DNA of 64,000 nucleotides from Leifsonia tongyongensis (lineage in GTDB: Bacteria; Actinomycetota; Actinomycetes; Actinomycetales; Microbacteriaceae): NCBI RefSeq assembly GCF_010686705.1, contig NZ_JAAGWY010000001.1, positions 434,001 through 498,000 of the forward strand. Direction: 5' to 3'. The notes under the pieces were generated by a model. It did no database searches. It saw only the letters and a program-made list of their open reading frames with translations, and was not told the origin of the DNA. Positions 33,861 through 41,808 of the stretch are shown one piece after another. The translations under genes were made by a program, and so were the position numbers. Each line of letters begins with the position of its first letter. Position 1 is the first letter of the stretch.

Positions 33861-35096
33861 ATGAACGACCTTCTCGACGGCGTGAGAGTACTCGATCTCA
33901 CCACGATCCTCGCCGGCCCATTCGCCGCCTACCAGCTAAGCCTCATGGGCGCCGACGTGATCAAGCTCGAGATCCCCGATGGCGGCGACCCTGCTCGCGA
34001 CCTCGGCAGCGAAAACCCGCAGCACATCCCCTCGATGGGCCCTTCCTTCGTCGCCCAGAACGCAGGCAAACGCTCCATCGCCGTCGATCTCAAAACCCCT
34101 GGCGGACGCGAGATCTTCACTCGCCTGATCCAAGAGTCGGACGTGCTGCTGGAGAACATGCGACCAGGAGTGCTCGGCCGCCTCGGATTCCCGCCCGAAC
34201 GCATTCGCGAGATCAACCCGCACCTGGTCTACTGCGCTGTCTCAGGCTTCGGCCAGACCGGGCCGATCGCATCGCGCCCAGCATACGACCAGATCATCCA
34301 GGGCCTCGCCGGCATGATCGACGTGACAGGCTTTCCCGAAACCGACCCGGTACGCGCAGGCTTTCCCATCGCCGACACACTCGGCGGGTTCGCGGCGGCG
34401 ATGGCGATCTGTGCTGCTCTCGCACGGCGCGGCGAAGAACGTGCCGGATGCTTCCTCGACGTCTCGATGCTCGAAACCGCACTCACAGCCATGGGCTGGG
34501 CCGTCTCCGACTATCTCGTCGGCGGCCGTCCGTCGCGCCGACGCGGCAATCACAACGTGACATCGTCCCCGTCGGGGACCTTCCGGACAGGCCGCGGACA
34601 ACTGAACATCGCCGCCAACTCGCAGGCGCAATTCGAGGTCCTGTGTCGCGTCTGCGCGTGCGAACACCTGATCACCGACTCCCGGTTCAGCACCCGTGGC
34701 GATCGAAAAAAAAACCGCGAGGCGTTGACCCTCGAACTCGAGGAATCGTTGGCGGCTCGAACGGCCATCGAGTGGGAGCACCTCCTCTCGGAAGCAGGCG
34801 TTCCCGCCGGGCGCGTTCTGACCGTGGAAGAGTCTCTGGCGCAGCCCCAGGTCGTCGCGCGCGGTCTGGTCCACGAGATGGAACTGCCCGCATCCGGCGG
34901 CCGCATGGTGAGCCTCGTCGGCAGTGGCATCCACGTCGACGGGACGACGCTGTCCCCCTCCTCCCCGCCACCGCTGCTGGGCGAACATACCGATGAGATC
35001 CTCACAGAGCTGGGCTACTCGCCCGAGCAGGTTGCCGCCCTCCGCGCCGAACGGGTGCTGAGTCCCGCCATCCGAAAGGTCTCCCATGTCTTCTGA
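33861..35096 (+). CDS. Class III (CaiB/BaiF) CoA-transferase
   Basis: A 411-aa CoA-transferase. Family features are VLDLTTILAGPFAAYQLSLMGADVIK written as an N-terminal Rossmann motif, then FVAQNAGKRSIAVDLK and RPAYDQIIQG with the expected catalytic aspartate at 143. Such enzymes move CoA from a donor such as succinyl-CoA to a carboxylic acid. The stop overlaps the lyase gene by 11 bp, so its product is most likely the lyase's substrate. A run of eight A residues at 34708-34715 encodes two lysines. Confidence 0.86.
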   Translation: MNDLLDGVRVLDLTTILAGPFAAYQLSLMGADVIKLEIPDGGDPARDLGSENPQHIPSMGPSFVAQNAGKRSIAVDLKTPGGREIFTRLIQESDVLLENMRPGVLGRLGFPPERIREINPHLVYCAVSGFGQTGPIASRPAYDQIIQGLAGMIDVTGFPETDPVRAGFPIADTLGGFAAAMAICAALARRGEERAGCFLDVSMLETALTAMGWAVSDYLVGGRPSRRRGNHNVTSSPSGTFRTGRGQLNIAANSQAQFEVLCRVCACEHLITDSRFSTRGDRKKNREALTLELEESLAARTAIEWEHLLSEAGVPAGRVLTVEESLAQPQVVARGLVHEMELPASGGRMVSLVGSGIHVDGTTLSPSSPPPLLGEHTDEILTELGYSPEQVAALRAERVLSPAIRKVSHVF

Positions 35097-36273
35097 CCGT
35101 TACCCCCGCGTGCGGATCGTTGAAGAGGGCATGCGCGAGGGCATGCAGATCGAGAGCGCATCTATCAGCAGCGCAGACAAGATCGCACTGCTGGATGCGC
35201 TCTCACGGACCGGCCTGGAGACGATCGTCGTCGGCTCTTTCGTCAGCCCGGCCTGGACCCCCCAGATGGCACACGTCGATGAGGTGGTCGCCGGTTTCAC
35301 ACCCGTCGACGGCGTCACCTACACAGCGCTCGCCCTCAACCAGCGCGGACGCGAGCGGATGCGGGACTTCATGCCCCCGCTCAGCCTGCCCTCGGACGCG
35401 CCACGCACACTCGTGCACCTCTGCGACGTCTTCGTCAGACGCAATTCCAATCGCTCGCAGGCCGACGAGATCGCGGAATGGCCGCGGATCGTCGAGCGCG
35501 CGGTCGCAGAAGGCGAAACGACGGCGGGCATCGGCATCAACGCTGCCTGGGGGTCGAACTGGCTCGGCCGCTTCGATGAGGACTACCGCATGGACATGCT
35601 CGAACGACAGATGCGCCTGTGGACGGACGCGGGCATCATCGTCGACCGCGTGTGGATAGGCGACCCGATGGCGTGGAACTTGCCCGATCGTGTCGAGTCG
35701 CAACTCCTGGCGATCAAGGAACGCTGGCCGCAGATCACGACGTTCCACCTGCACCTCCACGATGCCCGCGGCGTCGCACTGGCGTCGGCCTACCAGGCCA
35801 TCCGTTGCCTCGGCCCCGATGACACCTTGGTCATAGACACCTCGGTCGGCGGAATGGGCGGCTGCCCGTACGGTGGCCACGGACGGATGACCCGCATGAT
35901 CCCGACCGAAGATTTCGTGGACCTGCTGTGCGAGCTGGGCATCCCCTGCCCCGTCGACCAGGACGCGATCATCGAAGCCTCGCTGCTAGCCGAAAAAGTC
36001 GTCGGTCACGAACTGTGGGGCCACCTCTCGCGGGTCGGCGCGCGCCCCCGTGGCGACCGCCTGTACCCGGTCGACATGCCCTTCGTCGAAACCAAAGAGC
36101 AAGCCGAGCACTTCCGCCGGGGACCAGCGGCATACGAAGGCGCCCGCTCCCCCTGGAAGTCGCCTGTCACGTCGCCCGTGCGAGATGCGGTCGAAAACGG
36201 CCAGGACCCTAGCCAGGCTGCACACGACTTCGCGACGACCGTTGTGCAGACAGGCATCCGTTGCTTGACCTAG
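35086..36273 (+). CDS. HMG-CoA-lyase-like (pyruvate carboxyltransferase family) enzyme
   Basis: A 395-aa TIM-barrel lyase/aldolase, longer than the usual about 300-aa HMG-CoA lyase. The first metal-site motif reads MREGMQ (Arg17, Glu18), where HMG-CoA lyases have RDGLQ. The second reads HLHD (His223, His225, Asp226) and the third GGMGGCPYGGHG (Cys260). The Asp-to-Glu change may tune specificity. The family cleaves 3-hydroxy-3-methyl dicarboxyl-CoA esters. Overlap with the CoA-transferase suggests activation then cleavage of an imported hydroxy-acid. Confidence 0.82.
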   Translation: MSSDRYPRVRIVEEGMREGMQIESASISSADKIALLDALSRTGLETIVVGSFVSPAWTPQMAHVDEVVAGFTPVDGVTYTALALNQRGRERMRDFMPPLSLPSDAPRTLVHLCDVFVRRNSNRSQADEIAEWPRIVERAVAEGETTAGIGINAAWGSNWLGRFDEDYRMDMLERQMRLWTDAGIIVDRVWIGDPMAWNLPDRVESQLLAIKERWPQITTFHLHLHDARGVALASAYQAIRCLGPDDTLVIDTSVGGMGGCPYGGHGRMTRMIPTEDFVDLLCELGIPCPVDQDAIIEASLLAEKVVGHELWGHLSRVGARPRGDRLYPVDMPFVETKEQAEHFRRGPAAYEGARSPWKSPVTSPVRDAVENGQDPSQAAHDFATTVVQTGIRCLT

Positions 36274-36429
36274 CTAACCCGCCGCTGGGCAGCTCTCCTC
36301 ACTTTAAGAGGTCCCTCGGAGCAGACTGATTCTCAGCGACGCGCATCTCATCTTCGACGCAAGCGCCGACCCTGACTAGAATCGCAATCCAGAATACGAC
36401 AGCGTCGCCATGCTCGACGGACACATCGA

Positions 36430-36507
36430 GTGCCCCCCGTCGCGAAGCTTGCGATGGGACGCAGCCTGCGCGATCCGATCCAGCTCCCGCCAGCGCCGAG
36501 CACATGA
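36430..36507 (+). pseudogene. C-terminal scrap of the FAD monooxygenase
   Basis: Reads VPPVAKLAMGRSLRDPIQLP, then PAPST and a stop. It matches the last about 24 residues of the gene at 12523-13701 (IPVVARLAMGRSLRDPIELP). It belongs to the inverted module copy B. The rest of the monooxygenase and the 180-aa gene are missing here. The 36274-36683 stretch has no other gene. Confidence 0.75.
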
Positions 36508-36683
36508 AGCCTCTGCATGACCGCTCCGCGCCACGTCAAACGCTACCGTGCCCACTGTCTTGTCTGAGCCGACGCCACATGCACAACGTCTGGGGTTGCG
36601 CCCCGCCGGCAAACGACTACCGTCGAGGCCGTCCGGCATTAAACCCATGAGCCGAACACAACTGCAACACCTAAGGAGCAACG

Positions 36684-36908
36684 ATGACCAGCTCACGCGA
36701 TAACGAACCGATTGGCGAGTTCGACCAGACAAACGGAAAGGCGCCAGGTCTCGAAGGCGACGACGACGGAGCACTCACCGGCGACAACCAAGAAAAGCAC
36801 GGAGTCTTGACCGACCTAGTCAGAGACGAGGCAACCAACTTCCACGACCGCGACGCCGACGGAGATACAGACGCTGAGACCCCCTATAGCGAGGAGGGTC
36901 GCGCCTGA
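36684..36908 (+). CDS. 74-aa acidic protein, copy B
   Basis: A 74-aa acidic protein beginning MTSSRDNEPIGEFDQTNG, the same length as and very similar to the gene at 11501-11725. An AAGGAG site precedes the ATG. The high conservation of an otherwise simple acidic sequence in both copies suggests it is still under selection. Function unknown. Confidence 0.65.
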   Translation: MTSSRDNEPIGEFDQTNGKAPGLEGDDDGALTGDNQEKHGVLTDLVRDEATNFHDRDADGDTDAETPYSEEGRA

Positions 36909-37035
36909 GGCGGCTGGCAACCTAGCAGGGTTCGCCCACGGCTGACGGGGACTTCCCATGCCATCGATTCCCAGAACGACGGCCGCCCGGAGCGACACCG
37001 AGATGCTGCCCGATGCCCTGCGGGCACCACGAAGA

Positions 37036-37069
37036 GAGCCGCCCAGTCGCCTATGTGACCGGACGGCTC
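37036..37069. terminator. Bidirectional hairpin terminator, copy B
   Basis: GAGCCGCCC pairs with GGACGGCTC, with an inner GTCGC/GTGAC stem including wobble pairs. It is the counterpart of 11337-11370; base changes between the copies keep the pairing. Confidence 0.65.
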
Positions 37070-37104
37070 GAGCGTTCAATGCGTGGGTGTGACTAATTTT
37101 CGGC

Positions 37105-37545
37105 CTACGCTGCGGTGTGCGTGGCCACGCCCACCGTCGCGACGGCGGCCGCGAGGCGCATTCCGACTACTTGGAAGGGGAGCAGAATGCCCCCGCCGAA
37201 GATGATGAACGCAAGCGGAACGTAGATTGCGATGAGCCAATCTTGGTTGAAGTCCGTGATGAAGGGACCGATGAAGATCTGGGCGACCACGAGCACAAAG
37301 AGCGTGATCGTCCGCCCAAGAAACGATCGGTGCGAGTTACGCAGGGCGACAATCGTGAAGATCATCGTGACCAATGCGAGACCCGCAACGACGTCGGCAA
37401 CAGTCCCATTCGCGTCAATCCACCCGTCACGGTGAGTCTGCGAGACGAATTCTCCCGCCAGGACAGCTTGGGCGAAGATCGAGAGCGATGTCGCTGAAAC
37501 GAGAGCGATAAATACGTTCAGGGTTCTCAGCGTGGGTGTGTTCAT
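37105..37545 (-). CDS. Four-helix membrane protein, copy B
   Basis: A 146-aa four-helix protein, nearly identical to 10864-11301 with one added alanine near the C-terminus and scattered substitutions. The frame is intact. A GGGAGG site precedes the ATG. It lies just after the frameshifted NmrA copy, so it may still be translated from the TetR-side transcript. Confidence 0.6.
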   Translation of the reverse strand: MNTPTLRTLNVFIALVSATSLSIFAQAVLAGEFVSQTHRDGWIDANGTVADVVAGLALVTMIFTIVALRNSHRSFLGRTITLFVLVVAQIFIGPFITDFNQDWLIAIYVPLAFIIFGGGILLPFQVVGMRLAAAVATVGVATHTAA

Positions 37546-37566
37546 GATCGCCTCCCTTTCTCTGGC

Positions 37567-38198
37567 CTACTTGCTGTCGATGACGACGACGGTTTTGCGA
37601 ATGAAAGTGTCTTCCACGGCCGAGTGAAGGAGAAAGTCGGCCACGTTGGCGCGAGACGTTGACGGGAGGATCGGCAGTTTCTTGACATCCTCGAGTGCGG
37701 CTGCGGAATAGCTCGAGCTGTCCCGGTCGTTCAATGCGCCAGGTAGCCAAGCGTCCATTTCAGCTCGCTGGCCTTCAATAGCAATTCCGACGCGGCTTTG
37801 TCTGCGTACGTCTTGCGCAGCGCAGTGCGGAATATCAGACCGGCCAGGAGCGAGGCCTTGGCGAGAGAATCTCCGACTCCGAATGCGGACACGATCACGA
37901 ACCGGTCCACGCCTGACGTTTTCGCGGATGCGACGACGGCGCGGACTGTATCCGTGACCAAGGTCGGGGTTTCGCGGACGTTGTTGGCTCCGAGCGTGCT
38001 GATGACCGCATCGTGGCCGCGGGCCGCCGTCGCGATCACTGCGGCATCGGTGACATCGCCGCTGACGATCTGAGCGCGCGGGTCAACGTTCGCGTCGGCC
38101 CTCCGAACGAGGGCGGTGACCTCGTGCCCCTGGTCGAGTGCCTTTTTGACGAAGGGGACGCCGGTGCGATCGGTTGCTCCAAGGACTAGAAACTTCAT
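37567..38198 (-). pseudogene. NmrA-like gene, copy B, with a one-base deletion
   Basis: Matches the gene at 10210-10842 from MKFLVLGAT to the end, but one C of a CCC run is missing (complement of 37742-37743). Codons for YPGALND become YLAH and a stop, leaving about 154 residues. The remaining 3' part is intact in another frame. It follows the TetR gene on the same strand. Either a recent loss or a homopolymer sequencing error. Confidence 0.8.
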
Positions 38199-38342
38199 AT
38201 TGTTCTGCTTTCTATTGGGGATTTGGCGTGCGTGATTTGCGGCCGTCGGGCAGGGGTGCCCGTTCATGGTGCAGCCGTGGATAAGGGCGCTAGGAAAGCA
38301 GTTGCCCAGGCAGGGCAATTTCGTTCGGAGTCGAATCCACGA

Positions 38343-38966
38343 TCACGCGCGCCCGGCGGCGAACGATCGGAGATAGGCGATGGCAGCGTCGAGGGAGGCC
38401 TCAAGGGGCGCTGTGTCCTTTTGTGTCTTGCACAGCAACAAGCCCCCTTGGACGCTAGAGAGAATCGCTGCTGCGACGATGTTCGGCTCGATCTCGGCCC
38501 GCAGAAGGCCCTCCGTCCGCATGGCAACAATTCCCTGCTCGAAAGCCTTCTCCCACCGATCAAAGCTGTCGACCAAAATCGACCGGGCCTCTTCGTCGAA
38601 GTCCGCCATTTCATTCGCGATCGATCCGATCGGGCAGCCGCCCGCGCACTGATTATCGAGCTGCATGGCGACCATGTGGATCCGCCACATCGACCACGCG
38701 TCCCAGCTATCGAGGCTGAAAGGAGTCAGTTCTGCCAGCACCGAGTCGGTCTGGCGTTCGATGACCGCGCTGATTAGAGAGGACTTATCGGCGAAGTAGT
38801 GATAGATCTGGGACTTTCCAACGCGCGCCGCAACCCCGACATCGTCCAGGCTCGTCCGAGCCACACCGCGCTCGAAGACGAGAGCCGCAGCCGCGTCCAC
38901 GATTCGAGCACGCGTGGCCTGCCCCTTCGAGGTCTTCGGGCCCGCGCTCACTTCGGTAGTCGACAC
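38343..38966 (-). CDS. TetR-family regulator (LmrA/YxaF-like C-terminus)
   Basis: A 207-aa regulator. The helix-turn-helix (about 16-62) has IVDAAAALVFERGVARTSLD and VGKSQIYHYFADKSSLI. The C-terminal domain contains the CAGGCPIGSIANEM motif seen in LmrA/YxaF-type TetR proteins, with cysteines that could sense thiol-reactive compounds. It precedes the NmrA/4TM copy B on the same strand. A perfect 8-bp palindrome lies 17 nt upstream of its start. Confidence 0.87.
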   Translation of the reverse strand: MSTTEVSAGPKTSKGQATRARIVDAAAALVFERGVARTSLDDVGVAARVGKSQIYHYFADKSSLISAVIERQTDSVLAELTPFSLDSWDAWSMWRIHMVAMQLDNQCAGGCPIGSIANEMADFDEEARSILVDSFDRWEKAFEQGIVAMRTEGLLRAEIEPNIVAAAILSSVQGGLLLCKTQKDTAPLEASLDAAIAYLRSFAAGRA

Positions 38967-38983
38967 GCCTGAAGGCTAACCCG

Positions 38984-39003
38984 AATGTACTCAGTAGTAC
39001 ATT
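38984..39003. promoter_or_regulatory. TetR operator-like palindrome
   Basis: AATGTACT-CAGT-AGTACATT is a perfect inverted repeat 17 nt upstream of the TetR start codon, as expected for autoregulation. Confidence 0.65.
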
Positions 39004-39118
39004 TTCTTGATCATTGGTCATCCGTCGACAGGCGCCGTCCATTACAGACGTCGTCCTACACCGCGATCAATACGCAATGGTTCGTCAGCGGCAAAGCAAG
39101 TCGCCGTAGGCGATTCCG

Positions 39119-39187
39119 GTGTGGATCGTCCTAGTCGTCGCAGTCGAGATGATCATCGGCGGCATCCTCCTGCTCAACAGCCATTGA
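39119..39187 (+). other. Possible 22-codon hydrophobic peptide or remnant
   Basis: A short frame reads VWIVLVVAVEMIIGGILLLN, SH and a stop. It has the composition of a single membrane helix. There is no ribosome site, so it may be the tail of a lost gene. Confidence 0.2.
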
Positions 39188-39222
39188 GCGGAACCCATCT
39201 AACCTTCTGCCATGATTGCGCC

Positions 39223-39867
39223 ATGACCGAGCCGGACAGCAGGAGCCCTCGCACTTTTCCCGTAGTCGTCTATGGTCTCGCGTTGGGGGTGGCCGTCCTC
39301 GGACTCGTGGCGCGCGTCGTCAGCGCGCATGACGAGGGCAACAGCTGGCTCGACGTGATGGGGATGCTACTTATCATCGGGGCGGGAATCGTCGTTCTGC
39401 TGTTCGCCCTGTCCGAGATGTTCGCGTGGCTGGATCGGGTCAGGACACGCGCACTTAGACGCCTCTATCCGACCGCGTTCATCGCGGAAGTCGCGACCGA
39501 CTCGACGTTAGTCTCACAGGCCGACGCGTTCTCGATGCAGTCGACCGGCAAGCGCACGCGCCTTCGCCCCAGCGCCTACGTCAGTATCGTGGCCGACCGC
39601 GAGGCGGTCCGGTTCTTCCGCGGTTCTCACAACCCTCGGCAGGTCGCAGCGTTCAGGTCTGCCGCTGTCCGCCGTGTCGAACTCGGTTCCTCTCAATCGG
39701 GCGCCCGGATGGTCCCGTGCCTCGACATCGTCTTCGAGGATGGGACCGCCCATGGACGGCTCAGCGTCCATCTCATGCGCTTCGGGCGCGTGTTGCCGGG
39801 GTTCGTTCGGAACGATTCGTTGGCCGACGCAGTTCGTGGGTTCCGGACGGCCTCAGGCGTCGAGTGA
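39223..39867 (+). CDS. Membrane protein with a PH-like cytosolic domain
   Basis: A 214-aa protein from the ATG at 39223. Two N-terminal helices (about 13-35 and 46-68) are followed by an about 130-residue soluble region with RRLYPTAFIAEVAT and VSIVADREAVRFFRG. The layout resembles two-helix proteins with pleckstrin-homology-like domains. No enzyme motif. It converges on the gene at 39937. Confidence 0.5.
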   Translation: MTEPDSRSPRTFPVVVYGLALGVAVLGLVARVVSAHDEGNSWLDVMGMLLIIGAGIVVLLFALSEMFAWLDRVRTRALRRLYPTAFIAEVATDSTLVSQADAFSMQSTGKRTRLRPSAYVSIVADREAVRFFRGSHNPRQVAAFRSAAVRRVELGSSQSGARMVPCLDIVFEDGTAHGRLSVHLMRFGRVLPGFVRNDSLADAVRGFRTASGVE

Positions 39868-39936
39868 AGGCGCAGCCGGCGCTTGTCGTCAGCTGGCCAT
39901 GAACCTTTCGGTGGTGCTGCACCGAGTGACCGTTTT

Positions 39937-40611
39937 TCAGCGCGAGCCGGTGCCCGTCTTTCCGTTCGTGCGCCCGAAGTTGCGGGCGAGGGCGAGCATC
40001 ATCGGGTACCCGATCGCGTAGCACGCCAGCGCCGAGGCGAAGAGCGCGGCCGGTGAGATCGCGACAGGCTCCGTGGCCGCGACAAATGCGATGACCCCTG
40101 CCGCGATGGAAAGAAGCACACCGAGAACCAGCAGGATCGCTCCGGTGACGCTCACAACCCAGGTGCGTCGAGGGACAGCGGCGCGCAGGTCGGCGATGCG
40201 CGGTCGCGCCGGGGCTGTCGCTGATTCCTCTTCTGCTTTTGCGTGGGCGACCACCTTCAATGTGGATGCTGGGCCGCGCTTCATCAACCATTTCGGGACG
40301 GCAGCGCGCTCTCCGTTCACGCGATAGTCGAGATGCTCACCAGCCAGGCGGGATGCCTTGCCGCGCAAGCGTTCAGAGGCAACGAGGGACACGACAAACG
40401 CAGGGACGAAGACGAACACCGTGATCGCCGACGTCACCACCCAGACGATCGGCGGAGCCTGCAACGTGGCGTTTACGATCGGCGTGCCAACGACCCACAG
40501 CACGAGCGACCAGGTGCCAGCACTCCACACCCGTTGCGCCGCCCGCAGCGCTCGCGCGGAATCCTCACCGAAGACGGAACCCGGCGATGGGTTCGTGGAA
40601 TCCACGTCCAT
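39937..40611 (-). CDS. Four-helix membrane protein, last gene of a four-gene operon
   Basis: A 224-aa protein with helices near 32-52, 55-80, 150-175 and 180-208. A charged central loop lies between the two pairs. It begins 2 nt after the LysM-type lipoprotein gene stop, so it is co-transcribed with 40614-42572. No family recognised. Confidence 0.55.
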   Translation of the reverse strand: MDVDSTNPSPGSVFGEDSARALRAAQRVWSAGTWSLVLWVVGTPIVNATLQAPPIVWVVTSAITVFVFVPAFVVSLVASERLRGKASRLAGEHLDYRVNGERAAVPKWLMKRGPASTLKVVAHAKAEEESATAPARPRIADLRAAVPRRTWVVSVTGAILLVLGVLLSIAAGVIAFVAATEPVAISPAALFASALACYAIGYPMMLALARNFGRTNGKTGTGSR

Positions 40612-40613
40612 CG

Positions 40614-41483
40614 TTAGCGCTTCGCCGGATCGAGGTTCAGGTGCGTTCCCGAGATCGCACCCGGGTGCGCATAGTCGGCCTGCGTCCAGCCCGGGTTGAG
40701 GTACTCGAGGTCGTCGATCGAGATCCCGAAGCGGGCCGCGATGTCGGTATAGGTGTCGTCGACGGCGACCAGGTAGGACGCGGGCACCCCGCTATTTGAG
40801 GTGACGACGCCCCGCGCGCCAGATCGCGCGCCGAAATCGGTCGGACGCAGCGACGGTCGTGGGTTGGCAAGCGTCCAGGTGAGCGGTGCCGTGGCAATGC
40901 CCTTGAGGTCGCAACCCTCGGTCCCAGCAGGGTCGTTCTGCGCGATGGTGAGTGCAACGAAGTTGCTGGGGTCGGTCCAACCAGGTGGACCCGACGGCAA
41001 CAGGGCGGTGAGGATGCTCTCAGGAGCTGCTCCGGGGCCGATCCACGCGTAGGCAGCCAGGTCGCATACCGAGGTTTCCTGTTCGTTGAGCAGGAGCAAC
41101 ACCTGGCCCTGATGCCTGGTTGCGAAGTTCGAGACGGTGATGCTGAAGAGCCCGTCGGTCTTCTCGATCTTCACTGACCCGGTGGTTGCGTGGTCCGGGG
41201 AGGTCAGCGTTCCGGTGGCGACGGTCACCGAGGTTGTCGCCACGGCCTTCGTCGCCGGCGCGGGATGCGCCGCAGAGGTGTGCTCGGCGGGAGTGAGGGC
41301 CGTGCACCCGGCCAAGGCGACCGTCACCAGCAACACAGTACCCGCCGCCGCGGTGGGAAGAGCCCTTCGGGCTGCGTCGCCAGAGAACCCGTTCACACTA
41401 AGGAATGTCCGGGGCGACGGGTTTGGTTCCCGTTCCCGTTCGCGATCTCCGGATCCGCCTCTGCCGTCAGCCTTCGAGGACAT
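40614..41483 (-). CDS. Lipoprotein with a C-terminal LysM-like domain
   Basis: A 289-aa exported protein. A basic N-terminus is followed by a hydrophobic segment ending VALAGC (lipobox). The middle is unrecognised. The C-terminus (last about 50 residues: DDTYTDIAARFGISIDDLEYLNPG) is a LysM peptidoglycan-binding motif. The start at 41483 has GGAGG nine bases upstream and overlaps the previous gene by 17 bp. It probably sits on the outer face of the membrane, bound to the wall. Confidence 0.65.
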   Translation of the reverse strand: MSSKADGRGGSGDREREREPNPSPRTFLSVNGFSGDAARRALPTAAAGTVLLVTVALAGCTALTPAEHTSAAHPAPATKAVATTSVTVATGTLTSPDHATTGSVKIEKTDGLFSITVSNFATRHQGQVLLLLNEQETSVCDLAAYAWIGPGAAPESILTALLPSGPPGWTDPSNFVALTIAQNDPAGTEGCDLKGIATAPLTWTLANPRPSLRPTDFGARSGARGVVTSNSGVPASYLVAVDDTYTDIAARFGISIDDLEYLNPGWTQADYAHPGAISGTHLNLDPAKR

Positions 41484-41808
41484 ATCCTGCATCCTCCAAC
41501 GCTCGCTTGATGCGACCGATGCGGAACCAGTTGCTGGCAGTGGCGGAGCAGGTGCCGCCGCCGAGCTCCCACTTGATCCTGACGTACCCGGGCCCACGTC
41601 GAATGGATTGGATCGCGCCTCGAGGAATCCACGCCGAGGTGCCGAGCGAGCGTACAAGTATCCCGTTCTCGTAGATGTCGAATGCCCGCGGGAAGGGCCA
41701 GCTGGTGTTCACCGGTGAGAAACCGACACGTACTCCGACGCCCGGCGGGGCGAACGATGCCAGGAGGGGTCCACGGACACTCTCATGGGCAGAACTCTGG
41801 TCGCTCAC
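41467..41808 (-). CDS. PH-like domain protein
   Basis: A 113-aa soluble protein with strand-rich phrases (FDIYENGILVRSLGTSAWIP, GAIQSIRRGPGYVRIKW) and a C-terminal helix (RIKRALEDAGYVLEG). The pattern suggests a bacterial PH-like domain. Start overlaps the stop of the upstream gene by 4 bp and the end overlaps the LysM lipoprotein gene by 17 bp. Confidence 0.5.
   Translation of the reverse strand: MSDQSSAHESVRGPLLASFAPPGVGVRVGFSPVNTSWPFPRAFDIYENGILVRSLGTSAWIPRGAIQSIRRGPGYVRIKWELGGGTCSATASNWFRIGRIKRALEDAGYVLEG

Larger units (their letters stand above)
36430..38198 (-). repeat. Module copy B (inverted relative to copy A)
   Basis: Reading along the plus strand: monooxygenase scrap, 74-aa gene, terminator hairpin, then 4TM and NmrA genes on the minus strand. 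This is the mirror of 13701-10210. Intergenic DNA between the convergent genes is also shared, so the copy arose by DNA duplication rather than by separate gene gain. Confidence 0.75.

Noticed and set aside
33950-35087. Minus-strand frame of 281 codons opposite the CoA-transferase
   Set aside because: Antisense shadow of a well-supported CoA-transferase with its catalytic aspartate in the sense frame.
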